From: Candidatus Peregrinibacteria bacterium GW2011_GWF2_43_17
GTDB taxonomy: Bacteria; Patescibacteriota; Gracilibacteria; UBA1369; UBA12470
Assembly: GCA_000999315.1 (NCBI GenBank)
Contig: LCFW01000005.1
Span: 25,458 to 89,457 of the forward strand
DNA: 64,000 nucleotides
Reading direction: 5' to 3'
Part shown: one piece after another, positions 33,443 to 42,455 of the stretch
How the letters are laid out: each line of letters starts with the position of its first letter
Numbering within the stretch: position 1 is the first letter of the stretch
The notes under the pieces: model-generated
Told to the model about the DNA's origin: nothing
Databases searched by the model: none
Seen by the model: the letters and a program-made list of their open reading frames with translations, nothing else
Translations under genes and position numbers: made by a program

Positions 33443-35205
33443 CCCACCACTCCCTTTATCCTCCTCACCCCTGCACTCGACGACTCCTCTTTGAGTATTT
33501 TGAATGAGCCCAGCTCGCCGGTCCTTTTTGCATGAGGGCCTCCGCAAATCTCTTTTGAAAATCCTGAGATTGTATAAACCTTAACCCTCTCTCCGTATTT
33601 TTCTCCGAAAATTCCCATCGCTCCGCTAGCGCGCGCCTCGTCCAACGAAATTTCTTCACACGAAATCGGCAAATCTTCTTTGATTTTTTCATTCACGATT
33701 CTTTCGACCTCTTTTTTCTGCTCGTCGGTCATTTTTTCGCCGTGAGAAAAGTCGAATCGCAACCTTTCCGCCGTAATATTGCTCCCTTTCTGGTAAACGT
33801 GATCGCCAAGAACTTTTCGCAAAGCGGCCAATAACATATGAGTCGCAGTATGCAATTTTGCAGTGGCTTCGCTCGAATCTTGAAGCCCACCTTTGAATTT
33901 TCCCTCGGCACCGCAACGGGATAATTGTTGATGTTTTTCAAAAGCTTCGCAGAAACCTTTTTCGTCCACGCTGAATCCGCTTTCTCGTGCTAGATCTTTG
34001 GTCATTTCGAGCGGGAATCCGTAAGTATCATACAATTTGAAAGCCATTCTGCCGCTTATCGCTCGCGAACTGCCTTTCATTAAATTAGGTAAAATCTTTT
34101 CAAACTCTTTTTCGCCCTGCACGAGCGTCTTCAAGAATTTCACTTCCTCCTGTTTCAATGCGTTGATGATATGCTCGCGTTTTTCGACCAATTCTGGGTA
34201 AGATTCGCCATAAATTTTAATAAAATTCTCTGCGATATCGACAATCATTCCCTCGCCAACGCCGATTTTTTTCATAAATCTAACCGCTCTTCGAATCAAC
34301 CTTCGCAAAACATAACCTTGGTCTGTATTCGACGGCGTGACGCCTTTCGGGTCGCCCAAAATAAACACCGAAGCACGCATGTGATCCGCAATAATTCTTC
34401 GAGCGACGACATCATTATTTTCACCAAGCAGGTCCATTATCGGCTTGAAAAGCTCGGTTTCGTAATGCGAAGAAACGCCTTGTAGAAGCGCAGTAACCCT
34501 CTCGACCCCGAGCCCGGTATCCACATTTTTCTGCTTCAATTCTTCGAATCTTCCTTCTGGAGTCTTATTGTACTGCATGAAAACATCGTTCCAAATTTCG
34601 ACATATTTCCCGCACTTGCAAGCCACGCCGACTTCGGCGCATTTCTCGCACGGTTCTTTGCCCGTATCGTAAAACATCTCCGTATCGGGTCCGCACGGAC
34701 CGGTTTGTCCGGCCGGTCCCCACCAGTTATCTTTTTTGCCATAAAACCAAATTTTATCTATTCCGAGCTCCTTCCAAACAACTGCAGACTCTTCGTCGCG
34801 AGGAGCATCGTTATCTCCCGCAAAACAACTGACCGCTAAATTCTCTTTCGGTATCCCGAGCCCGACTTTTTTATCCGTTAAAAATTCATAACTCATCTTT
34901 ATCGCCTCCGCTTTAAAATAGTCACCCAGACTCCAATTCCCCATCATCTCGAAAAAGGTGCAATGCGTGGCATCGCCAACCTCATCTATGTCATCTGTCC
35001 TGACGCATTTTTGACAATTAACCAGCTTGCGCCCGAGCGGATGCGACTCGCCGAGCAAATAGGGGACGAGCGGATGCATGCCGGCCGTGGTGAACAAAAC
35101 GGTCGGATCGTTTTCGGGTATAAGTGACGCCCCGGCAACCTCTTTATGCCCGTGGTTTTTGACGAAGAAATCTATGTATTTGAGTCGAAGTTCGTTGGCT
35201 TTCAT
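33439..35205 (-). CDS. alaS: Alanyl-tRNA synthetase (short form)
   Basis: A 588-residue class II synthetase that charges tRNA-Ala. The catalytic core is intact, with ENDPTVLFTTAGMHPLVPYLLG, the motif 2 region (TFFEMMGNWSLGDYFK) and GLGVERVTALLQG. Residues around 190-205 hold a four-Cys insertion (CEKC..CKCG) that may bind zinc. The editing domain is present (HTATHMLLAALRKVLG and ICGGPHAKRTGELG). The protein ends right after the editing domain, so the C-Ala oligomerisation domain of the usual 850-880-residue enzyme is missing. No separate C-Ala gene is in the window. A perfect 22-bp palindrome lies 20 bp upstream of the start. Confidence 0.95.
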   Translation of the reverse strand: MKANELRLKYIDFFVKNHGHKEVAGASLIPENDPTVLFTTAGMHPLVPYLLGESHPLGRKLVNCQKCVRTDDIDEVGDATHCTFFEMMGNWSLGDYFKAEAIKMSYEFLTDKKVGLGIPKENLAVSCFAGDNDAPRDEESAVVWKELGIDKIWFYGKKDNWWGPAGQTGPCGPDTEMFYDTGKEPCEKCAEVGVACKCGKYVEIWNDVFMQYNKTPEGRFEELKQKNVDTGLGVERVTALLQGVSSHYETELFKPIMDLLGENNDVVARRIIADHMRASVFILGDPKGVTPSNTDQGYVLRRLIRRAVRFMKKIGVGEGMIVDIAENFIKIYGESYPELVEKREHIINALKQEEVKFLKTLVQGEKEFEKILPNLMKGSSRAISGRMAFKLYDTYGFPLEMTKDLARESGFSVDEKGFCEAFEKHQQLSRCGAEGKFKGGLQDSSEATAKLHTATHMLLAALRKVLGDHVYQKGSNITAERLRFDFSHGEKMTDEQKKEVERIVNEKIKEDLPISCEEISLDEARASGAMGIFGEKYGERVKVYTISGFSKEICGGPHAKRTGELGSFKILKEESSSAGVRRIKGVVG

Positions 35206-35224
35206 GAAAGTAAAATTAACGTGA

Positions 35225-35246
35225 TTTTTCTCCCCGGGGAGAAAAA
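35225..35246 (-). promoter_or_regulatory. 22-bp perfect palindrome in the alaS leader
   Basis: Arms TTTTTCTCCCC and GGGGAGAAAAA, with no loop. It ends 19 bp upstream of the alaS ATG. A weak promoter, TTGTCC-17-TAAATT on the minus strand, lies just upstream, so the palindrome would fall at the 5' end of the mRNA. It could be an operator or an RNA hairpin. Confidence 0.4.
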
Positions 35247-35300
35247 CAAATATAATTTACCTGAAAACTTCTCAGAGGACAACGGGGCTTCTTTGCGCAC

Positions 35301-35329
35301 TTGACTAATTATGTAAAATGTATTACCAT
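35301..35329 (+). promoter_or_regulatory. Candidate promoter of the secreted hypothetical gene
   Basis: TTGACT (35301-35306), 17-bp spacer, TACCAT (35324-35329). The same two hexamers at the same spacing occur before the toxin-antitoxin pair at 47564. If this is right, translation starts at the second ATG (35354) rather than at 35318. Confidence 0.3.
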
Positions 35330-36157
35330 AAAAACGCATTGACGCTATTAAGCATGAAACATTTACCGTTAATTTTGGCCTTAAATGCCGGCTCTGCAGC
35401 TGCTACACCCGCTACACCCGCTTGTGAAAGTCTCGCTGAACATGAGGCTCCGTACATTGACCAATTATGTCAAGACCGAGAAGCATTGACAAGAAGAATT
35501 ACCGAGATCTTCCCGGGCAGAGATATAAAAAGTTTGGAAATGCCCACGCCCCATACTGAGGGAACGGTTGATTTAGTCGGAGGTTCAGATCCTGATATCA
35601 AATTAATTTGGAATGCGGATGGAAAAGATTGTATTTATGGCCCGGGTAGGTTCCCCTATGGTTCTGGGGCGACGAGTTGGCCATACTACAGTACTCTTGA
35701 GGAGTTAGCATCCGGACAACAACATGAAGCTTGGTCGCCGAATTCAATGGGTATTGATATAGATCGAATTGTGGGATTAGAGAATAGTTTGAAGGCGTCC
35801 AAAGCTGAGTTTTTTGGCAAAATCGCAGAGGATAGCGAAGCGAGAAAATATTACAACGATTTCTCTATATTTATTACACGGTTGAGTACTGTCGCGTTTG
35901 ACGGAGGTCTGCGTTCAGGGTGGAGCGATCCCTTACTACATCAAATGTTTTTTGCGAATACAAGGTCTTTGATTTATACTCCTGGTCACGCAGTTAGTAT
36001 TGATAGGATGAAGAAATTTGTGCGACATCCTGATTTCTCAAAGTTACCGCCGGATTTACAACAAGCAGTGCGTGATTATACTTCAGGGGATAGTTTTGTG
36101 TGGGATGTGCTTTGGCAGACCGAAGAGGCATTGAAACAATGTAATCCACAACCGTAA
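35318..36157 (+). CDS. Hypothetical exported protein
   Basis: A 279-residue ORF; a shorter 267-residue start at 35354 gives MKHLPLILALNAGSAAATPA, a short hydrophobic stretch that looks like a Sec signal peptide with AAA cleavage context. The mature part has four cysteines, is acidic and contains no motif I recognise. Two cysteines flank the N-terminal region and one is near the C-terminus, so disulfides are possible. It is convergent with the deaminase gene. Confidence 0.55.
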   Translation: MYYHKNALTLLSMKHLPLILALNAGSAAATPATPACESLAEHEAPYIDQLCQDREALTRRITEIFPGRDIKSLEMPTPHTEGTVDLVGGSDPDIKLIWNADGKDCIYGPGRFPYGSGATSWPYYSTLEELASGQQHEAWSPNSMGIDIDRIVGLENSLKASKAEFFGKIAEDSEARKYYNDFSIFITRLSTVAFDGGLRSGWSDPLLHQMFFANTRSLIYTPGHAVSIDRMKKFVRHPDFSKLPPDLQQAVRDYTSGDSFVWDVLWQTEEALKQCNPQP

Positions 36158-36163
36158 TAATGC

Positions 36164-36634
36164 CTAGTACATCTTCACTCCCGGCAACCTCTTCCACTCT
36201 TTAAACAGCTTGCTTACATCGGGCGCCATAATCCCGCCCCGGGTTTTGAGATGCCGCGAATCCGGCGCACGAGAAATTTCTTGATAAATAAAATCATCAT
36301 CGAACCCTATCCCGGCCGCATCTTTTCGATCGTTCCCGAAATACAAACCTGACATTTTCGCCCAATAAATCGTAGCCAAGCACATCGGGCAAGGTTCGGT
36401 TGTCGAATAAATCTCGCATCCCGACAGATCGTAAGTCTTGAGTTTTTTACATGCTTTCCTGATCGCATTCACTTCGGCATGGCAAGTCGGATCGTTGTCC
36501 GTTGTGACGGTATTCCACCCCTCGCCAATGATCTTACCGTTTTTGACAACAACCGCTCCAAAAGGACCGCCCTCATATTTCATACAATGTTTTCTTGCGA
36601 CCTCGATCGCCGCAGACATGAATTTTTTGTGCAT
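36164..36634 (-). CDS. Cytidine/guanine deaminase-family protein (guanine deaminase-like)
   Basis: A 156-residue zinc deaminase of the CDA superfamily. The zinc site is complete: H52 and E54 in CHAEVNA, and C82/C85 in PCPMC. NDPTCHAEVNAIRKACKKL and EPCPMCLATIYWAKM are close to what I remember of bacterial guanine deaminases (GuaD), and the length fits. It deaminates guanine to xanthine if the call is right; a related nucleobase deaminase is the alternative. An internal Met six codons in could also be the start. It stands alone. Confidence 0.8.
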   Translation of the reverse strand: MHKKFMSAAIEVARKHCMKYEGGPFGAVVVKNGKIIGEGWNTVTTDNDPTCHAEVNAIRKACKKLKTYDLSGCEIYSTTEPCPMCLATIYWAKMSGLYFGNDRKDAAGIGFDDDFIYQEISRAPDSRHLKTRGGIMAPDVSKLFKEWKRLPGVKMY

Positions 36635-36669
36635 AAAAGTTTTTATTTTCTTGATTATAGCAAAAATTC

Positions 36670-36698
36670 CTGCAAGTTATTGATTTTCATGGTATAAT
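36670..36698 (+). promoter_or_regulatory. Sigma70-type promoter
   Basis: CTGCAA (36670-36675), 17-bp spacer, TATAAT (36693-36698), 22 bp before the ATG at 36720. The -10 region TATAATATAAAGAT is identical to that at 22320. Confidence 0.6.
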
Positions 36699-36719
36699 AT
36701 AAAGATATAAATAAAAAAA

Positions 36720-37316
36720 ATGCCACCAGAAATACCAAGTCATAATCCGCCATCACCCGAAACGCCTCGCGAAGAGCAACCAACCATCGAAGGTTTAACA
36801 GAAGAAGAACTCAACTTGATTGCGAAAGAAATTTTTGCGCCGAACTCGGGATGGGTAAATAATGCCGCGGAATTTTATTCAAATAGAGACAAAGTTGGCG
36901 GGGCTGAAAGAATTTTATTGGCACCGGCAAACGCATTTGAAAACTTGGTGCAATTGGGGATAAGCATCTTTAATAAAAAAACCTACCAAGATTTGGCAAC
37001 ACTTGCCTCCGCTGTACGGGACGAAGAGGCGAGAGCAACCCTTATGGTTATATTGGGGAAAGGATGGCAAAATTGTACAACCGCCGAAAAAACGGCATTC
37101 GTGGTGGAAATGCTCTCGACGGGACTCGTCGCCGGTGGCGTCTTGTCGAAACTCAAAACACTTCTGCCGGCAACAAAATTGATAAAACTCTCTACGGCCG
37201 GAAATACCAGGAGGTTGTTGACCAGCATTGCGGCCGCAAATCCACTCGACGACATAGCCATGGCCAGCACGACATCAATGGCTCAAACATTACCGAAAAC
37301 AGTAGGCGGGAAATAA
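36720..37316 (+). CDS. Hypothetical protein with proline-rich N-terminus
   Basis: A 198-residue protein. Residues 1-25 are rich in Pro, Ser and Glu and likely disordered; the rest is helical, with a hydrophobic, glycine-containing stretch near residues 135-150 (VVEMLSTGLVAGGVLSKL). I recognise no family. It has its own strong promoter and precedes the VirB4/TraG-like ATPase gene by 60 bp, so it may be part of that unit. Confidence 0.6.
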   Translation: MPPEIPSHNPPSPETPREEQPTIEGLTEEELNLIAKEIFAPNSGWVNNAAEFYSNRDKVGGAERILLAPANAFENLVQLGISIFNKKTYQDLATLASAVRDEEARATLMVILGKGWQNCTTAEKTAFVVEMLSTGLVAGGVLSKLKTLLPATKLIKLSTAGNTRRLLTSIAAANPLDDIAMASTTSMAQTLPKTVGGK

Positions 37317-37332
37317 AACAAATACACACCAC

Positions 37333-37367
37333 GCACTATGGACTACGCACTACGGACTATGTACTAT
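37333..37367. repeat. Degenerate heptamer array (locus E)
   Basis: Five 7-mers: gcactat, ggactac, gcactac, ggactat, gtactat. They end 9 bp before the ATG of the ATPase gene. No Shine-Dalgarno sequence is present. Confidence 0.6.
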
Positions 37368-37376
37368 TAAACCGCC

Positions 37377-39596
37377 ATGGCAATTGATCTGATTCAAATT
37401 CGCATCCCCGTTGGAGAGAACAAAGCTGAAACTTTTGAAGAACTTTTGGTGAATTTGCATGAGGTCTTGCATCACACGCCGATAGGGCTGGAAATCGCTT
37501 CGATAGATCAGCACATATACTTTTTTGTCAGAACGCCGTCGGATACGATTGCGGCGGTCGAGGGACAGATCTATGCGCTTTATCCGCACGCGGAAATTTC
37601 ACCGGCGAAAGAGTATATAAATGATCGCGGCGACGGGTTCGCGGCGGCGGAAATTTTCATGAAGAGATCCGACATTTACCCGATAAAAACTTTTAAAAAA
37701 TTCGAAGAAGATTCCATTTCGGGTATTTTCTCGATACTCGCAAAAGCGGATGCCGAAGAAGAAATATGGATACAAGTTTTGGCGGAACCGATGGAGGAAG
37801 GTTTCTCGTTGAATTTCGGCAGAAGATGGAAAATGAAAACAAACGCCCTTAAAAGAATGTTCCGCCTCGGCGACAGATTTAAACTGAAAGGCATAAAAAA
37901 TCTTCGCGTTGAAGAAAATGACGCTTTCAAGCACAAAGCCGAAAAACACGCTTACAAAATCAGCATCAGGATCGCCGACATCGCCAAAAACCAGAAAAAA
38001 GCCGAAGATAAATTAATCTCGCTCGTTAAGGCTTACACCCAATTTAACACAATCGAATTAAACCAGTTCAAATTCTCGAAAATATCGAAAGACGCCTTCA
38101 CGAAACTTGGCAAAAATCTCAAGTACGGCGGTCATTCGATGATAATGAGCGACGAAGAGGTGGCGAGCGTCTATCACTTCCCGAATCCGGATTCCGTTCC
38201 GCATATAGTCCACGTCACTTCCCGTAAAGCCGAACCGCCTCAAGATCTTCCGAAACAAGGGAAGTTGGGTCCTGGAGAAATGTCGGTTTTCGGCATAACC
38301 AACTATCACAATCAGAACATCAGATTCGGTATAAAAAGAGCCGACAGGCGCAGACATTTATACGTTGTTGGTAAATCCGGTACCGGTAAAAGTAAAATGC
38401 TCGAACTTCTCATTATATCCGATATTTTGGCGGGGAAAGGCGTTGGAGTTCTCGATCCTCACGGCGACTTGGTCGATGCGATTTTGAAATATATTCCGGA
38501 CGAGAGGAAGGACGACGTTGTGCTTTTTGACCCCGCGGACGCCGAATATCCGATTGCGTTTAATCCGCTCGAGCAGGTTCCGCCGGAATTACGTCTTCGC
38601 GTAACTATCGGCTTTGTTGAAATTTTTCACAAACTTTTCGGTGCGAACTGGACTCCTCGTTTAGAGCACGTGCTCAGGTATACGACGCTCGCTCTTTTGG
38701 ATTCGCCCGGCACGACAATATTTTCCATTTTGAAGATGCTTTCAGATAAAAATTACCGCCAGAAAATAGTCGCCAACATTCAAGATTCCGTAATTAAAAA
38801 CTTCTGGGTGAACGAATTCGCTTCATGGAGCGAAAAATTCGACAACGAAGCGATCATGCCACTTCTTAACAAAGTCGGTCAATTCGTCTCGACTTCTTTG
38901 ATCAGAAATATAGTCGGCCAGCCGGAAAACAAGATAAATATCCGCAAGCTGATGGATGAGCAGAAAATTTTGTTGATGAAAATTTCAAAAGGGAAGCTGG
39001 GCGAAGAAAACTGCGGGCTTATCGGTGCGATGATGGTGACGAAAATCCAACAAGCCGCGATGTCGCGCGCAGACATGCCGGAAGAAGATAGGAAAGATTT
39101 CTATCTCTACTGTGACGAGTTTCAATACTTCGCAACAGACACTTTTGCGGAGATATTATCCGAAGCCCGCAAGTATAGACTTAATGTCACAATGGCCCAT
39201 CAATACATGGGACAGCTTAACGATCTGGTTAAGACGACGGTATTCGGCAACGTAGGTTCGATTATCAGTTTCCGCGTTGGCGCCGAAGATGCGGTCATTC
39301 TTGAAAAAGAGTACACGCCGAAATTCACGGTTCGCGACATTATCAATCTCGGGGTGCGAGAATTTTATGTAAAAATGTCGGTCAACGGTCAAATCAGAGA
39401 CGCATTCTCAGGCTACACGGTGGATGTTCCCAAACCGAATAAAAACATCGGTGCCGAAATCAGAGACCTTTCTCGTCAAAAATACGCCAGACCTCTCGCG
39501 GAAGTTAACGAAATATTGAAAAAGTGGGAAGAAGGCGGATCGGAAGAGTCCGGACCTTCGGCAACCGAAGAAAAGTTCACGGAACCGCTGATCTGA
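37377..39596 (+). CDS. VirB4/TraG-type ATPase with type IV secretion DNA-binding domain
   Basis: A 739-residue protein. The first 310 residues are a mixed alpha/beta region without membrane helices. Then comes a TraD/TraG-like ATPase core with Walker A GKSGTGKS (about residues 332-339), GVLDPHGDLVDAIL, and Walker B FYLYCDEFQ (about 574-582), then EARKYRLNVTMAHQYMGQL. Such proteins are conjugative coupling or HerA/FtsK-superfamily ATPases. No other type IV secretion gene is nearby, so its role as a DNA translocase, pilus ATPase or chromosome-handling motor is open. It lies between two unknown genes in the same direction. Confidence 0.82.
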   Translation: MAIDLIQIRIPVGENKAETFEELLVNLHEVLHHTPIGLEIASIDQHIYFFVRTPSDTIAAVEGQIYALYPHAEISPAKEYINDRGDGFAAAEIFMKRSDIYPIKTFKKFEEDSISGIFSILAKADAEEEIWIQVLAEPMEEGFSLNFGRRWKMKTNALKRMFRLGDRFKLKGIKNLRVEENDAFKHKAEKHAYKISIRIADIAKNQKKAEDKLISLVKAYTQFNTIELNQFKFSKISKDAFTKLGKNLKYGGHSMIMSDEEVASVYHFPNPDSVPHIVHVTSRKAEPPQDLPKQGKLGPGEMSVFGITNYHNQNIRFGIKRADRRRHLYVVGKSGTGKSKMLELLIISDILAGKGVGVLDPHGDLVDAILKYIPDERKDDVVLFDPADAEYPIAFNPLEQVPPELRLRVTIGFVEIFHKLFGANWTPRLEHVLRYTTLALLDSPGTTIFSILKMLSDKNYRQKIVANIQDSVIKNFWVNEFASWSEKFDNEAIMPLLNKVGQFVSTSLIRNIVGQPENKINIRKLMDEQKILLMKISKGKLGEENCGLIGAMMVTKIQQAAMSRADMPEEDRKDFYLYCDEFQYFATDTFAEILSEARKYRLNVTMAHQYMGQLNDLVKTTVFGNVGSIISFRVGAEDAVILEKEYTPKFTVRDIINLGVREFYVKMSVNGQIRDAFSGYTVDVPKPNKNIGAEIRDLSRQKYARPLAEVNEILKKWEEGGSEESGPSATEEKFTEPLI

Positions 39597-39664
39597 GCGC
39601 AAGGGAAAGCGAGGTTGACAAAACGCCTCATCCGTTTTACAATACCTCCCTTTTAACTATACTC

Positions 39665-41803
39665 ATGAGACTTAGGGAAACTTTCGGCGGAATAAAAAAG
39701 GGAACGCCCGATTCCTGGATCAGGCAAAGGTCGGTGAACGAGATACAAAAAATCACCCAGGGCACCTTGAACTCTCACAATCATGCTCTTTATTTTGGCA
39801 AAATAGTACCATTGAGCGTAGGCGCGAAAATATGGCGCATAATAGGAGGAGAAAAACGAGTCAAACATCCCGCTTATACCGAGGAAGCAATCTCCGGAGG
39901 TCTTGATTTTTTATTTGAAAATTTATCCGAGAATGAAGCCGCAGTCGTCGTGGTTGGTTACGGGCTTAGCGAATATTGCAACGGCAAATCGAGCGTAGAA
40001 AAAGCCATGTCGTTACCGGAAGAAATTGCTTTAATAAAAAAACTTGCCGGGAACCGCAAAATTAAAGTTGTTAATACCCTCGACGAACATCCGGAACTCA
40101 AAACGGCACTGGAAAATGCGGAAAAAGATAAATCCACGGGTCAAATCGTAATAGACTCGGTTTTTGCAAATAGCGCTCTTCCCGCGACAATTGATGAAAA
40201 TATAACGGCGTTACAAGTCGCGCATATGCTTTATCTTGCAACGCAAGACTGTCCAAAATTACTAAAAGATATGAAAGCCCTGCCGACAGACGAATTGAAA
40301 ACGCGCAGAGCGACCGATAACGAAACTCTCGATCCCATAGACGCTTACGGTCTTTTCGAAATCGCCATGAGAATTACGGATTTGATAAGAGGTCGCATCT
40401 ATCAAGGCGGAATAGACAGACAAGGTAAATACGACGGAATAATAAACCAACTCCTGGAAGGCGGTGGAAAATTTTACTCAAGCTCAACAGCTCTAAAGCC
40501 CTTACTTGCATACCTGAAAGGGAAGCGGTTCGGAACAATGTATATAAATCGCGAAAAAAACTTTCACGAGAAAAAAGCTGTACAAACAAGAGCGCGAACA
40601 AGAACGGCAATCTTTGCAACGCTCGGTTTGGGGATGATTGCCGGAGGAGTAAAAGAAATGGAAGAATTGCAAGAGCGCGCCGAAGAACGTGCACGAACGG
40701 AAGAACAAGACGGAATAATCGCTCATTTCGATGCGACTTTGGATTATACATGTAGGCAAATAGACAATTGGTCTGTCGAGTACGCAAACGTAATACTCGG
40801 GAAATATCTGCTCGTGAGAATAGAAAAAGATCTACAGCACAGATATCGGATGGATACGAATACGAGCCATACAGTCGCCCTCCAAATACTCCAAGAGTTA
40901 AGCAAAGACAAGGGGCGCGACAAAATCTGCGATATTTACGAAGATTATTCGCGGCTTACAAGATTTATAGATAAATATCTTCGAGAAGGTAATGTTTTGG
41001 CAAGCTTGAACGGGACCGAAATCGAACGTCCGTATCAACATTTCGCCACATATTACAAATTGATCTCGGACACGGCAAAAGAAGAAAACTGCAAAATTCC
41101 GAGAGAACAAGACGACGAGCTGGAAGTCGAGGAAGCGGTAAGAATCGGCACTTATAATCAAGCCTTGGAATATCAAACCGAATTCGTACAAACGGATTTT
41201 TATGTTGCGGACGGTTTGCTCTTGGCGACGGAGCCGACTTACAAGCATGTCGAAGTAAAAAGAATAGTTGATGGTCACGACATGAGTTACGGGACGGCAA
41301 GAAAAGTCGGAGACAGGCTATCGCGCAACAGAGCTTGCGAACTTGCGCCGATATTCGTAAGCGATATGCGTAGATACGATGCGGACAGATTGGATCCGCA
41401 AACGAGAGATCGGATAATGGCACTCTTAAGAATGGACATCGGAGAAATATTTGAAACCGAAGCACCCGCATATTATATAGACGACGACTCGGCGTTCACG
41501 GCTTTTGATGGGGAGTTCTCATTCCAAACCGCATATGCTTATTGGCAAGAGGGTAGACCGGATCAATTTGCCGCCAAAAAAGAGGGCGAAAGCGAATACT
41601 CCTTGCAGACGGGGTTAGAGGCCGCTTGCTACTTCCTTCGAGATACAACGGAGAAATACGAGCCCCTGGAATTCAAAGAGTTTGTATGGGGTGACAACAA
41701 TTTTGACCCCGACACGGTTGAATATTGCGTCACTTCTTCGGGAGCATTCGCCAGTTCATCTCGAACATTTGATAAAACATCTTTGCCAACTCACCATTTT
41801 TAA
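39665..41803 (+). CDS. Large hypothetical protein with one central membrane segment
   Basis: A 712-residue protein from the ATG at 39665; the frame extends 141 bp upstream but that part overlaps the ATPase gene and looks non-coding. A possible membrane helix lies around residue 330 (TAIFATLGLGMIAGGV), followed by a charged coiled-coil-like run (MEELQERAEERARTEEQDG). I recognise no domain. It follows the VirB4/TraG-like ATPase by 68 bp and could be its partner. Its 3' end overlaps the convergent TrmB regulator gene by 74 bp. Confidence 0.6.
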   Translation: MRLRETFGGIKKGTPDSWIRQRSVNEIQKITQGTLNSHNHALYFGKIVPLSVGAKIWRIIGGEKRVKHPAYTEEAISGGLDFLFENLSENEAAVVVVGYGLSEYCNGKSSVEKAMSLPEEIALIKKLAGNRKIKVVNTLDEHPELKTALENAEKDKSTGQIVIDSVFANSALPATIDENITALQVAHMLYLATQDCPKLLKDMKALPTDELKTRRATDNETLDPIDAYGLFEIAMRITDLIRGRIYQGGIDRQGKYDGIINQLLEGGGKFYSSSTALKPLLAYLKGKRFGTMYINREKNFHEKKAVQTRARTRTAIFATLGLGMIAGGVKEMEELQERAEERARTEEQDGIIAHFDATLDYTCRQIDNWSVEYANVILGKYLLVRIEKDLQHRYRMDTNTSHTVALQILQELSKDKGRDKICDIYEDYSRLTRFIDKYLREGNVLASLNGTEIERPYQHFATYYKLISDTAKEENCKIPREQDDELEVEEAVRIGTYNQALEYQTEFVQTDFYVADGLLLATEPTYKHVEVKRIVDGHDMSYGTARKVGDRLSRNRACELAPIFVSDMRRYDADRLDPQTRDRIMALLRMDIGEIFETEAPAYYIDDDSAFTAFDGEFSFQTAYAYWQEGRPDQFAAKKEGESEYSLQTGLEAACYFLRDTTEKYEPLEFKEFVWGDNNFDPDTVEYCVTSSGAFASSSRTFDKTSLPTHHF

Positions 41804-42455
41804 TTCTCACGGCTTCGATTTCGTTGGTGGAATTAAACAGTAAAATCGTATCTTGATAGACGGAGCACGTTGTAGAGAAAGGAAAGTTTTTTACCAACCT
41901 CGTTTCACGATAAGAAACGAAGTCGTCCTTGATAAATTTTCTTGCAAATTCGGTATCCTGGATTATCAACCTTGCATGGATTTTCTTGTTTATGCGTTCG
42001 GCAGTCCACTCCTCCTCGCGTTTCATGTCTAATCCTTTATAAAAATTATCCAAATGAATCCAAGTTAAAAGCTCTTTGGGCTTAGCTCTCAAAATCTCCT
42101 CGTAAATTTCCCTGTACCCTTCATATCCAACGTAATAATTTACCCGTATCCCTTGCCAATTCATGCTCTTTTTAAGATCGGCGGCAAGCCGCTTAGCTAT
42201 ATCGGTCTTTTGCTTTTCTTGAAAATATAAATTATTGACATCCTCCACGACGAAATAAGTATCCTTGCCTTGTTTATACGAACCGATCAAGTTGCGTTCG
42301 GTAAGCCCGTTTAAAACATCGTAAATCGAAGTCCTTCTGATGTTTGAAAGTCTTGCCAAAGTCGAAGCGACACTTGGACCTATTCTCAAAAGCGTAAGAT
42401 AAACGGACGCCTCTTTTTCGGAAAATCCCAGCTTGTATAATTGTTCTCTATGCAT
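41730..42455 (-). CDS. TrmB-family transcriptional regulator 2
   Basis: A protein of about 241 residues from the ATG at 42455; starts at 42464 and GTG 42476 are alternatives. The winged-helix domain reads LYKLGFSEKEASVYLTLLRIGPSVASTLARLSNIRRTSIYDVLNGLTERNLI, followed by a linker and a C-terminal domain starting near YYVGYEGYREIYEEIL. It is divergent from the Cys-rich tandem cluster, with an operator-like palindrome and a direct repeat in the shared spacer. It is the second TrmB gene paired with a Cys-rich locus. The ligand is unknown. Confidence 0.8.
   Translation of the reverse strand: MHREQLYKLGFSEKEASVYLTLLRIGPSVASTLARLSNIRRTSIYDVLNGLTERNLIGSYKQGKDTYFVVEDVNNLYFQEKQKTDIAKRLAADLKKSMNWQGIRVNYYVGYEGYREIYEEILRAKPKELLTWIHLDNFYKGLDMKREEEWTAERINKKIHARLIIQDTEFARKFIKDDFVSYRETRLVKNFPFSTTCSVYQDTILLFNSTNEIEAVRIKNGELAKMFYQMFEMNWRMLPKK

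Noticed and set aside
35206..35317. T-box riboswitch for alaS
   Set aside because: The leader is short and has no stem I/specifier or T-box sequence; only a perfect palindrome is seen.
39524..39664. N-terminal extension of the 712-residue hypothetical protein
   Set aside because: The extra 47 residues overlap the 3' end of the ATPase gene in another frame, are Arg-rich without protein-like pattern, and include the spacer; the ATG at 39665 is a better start.
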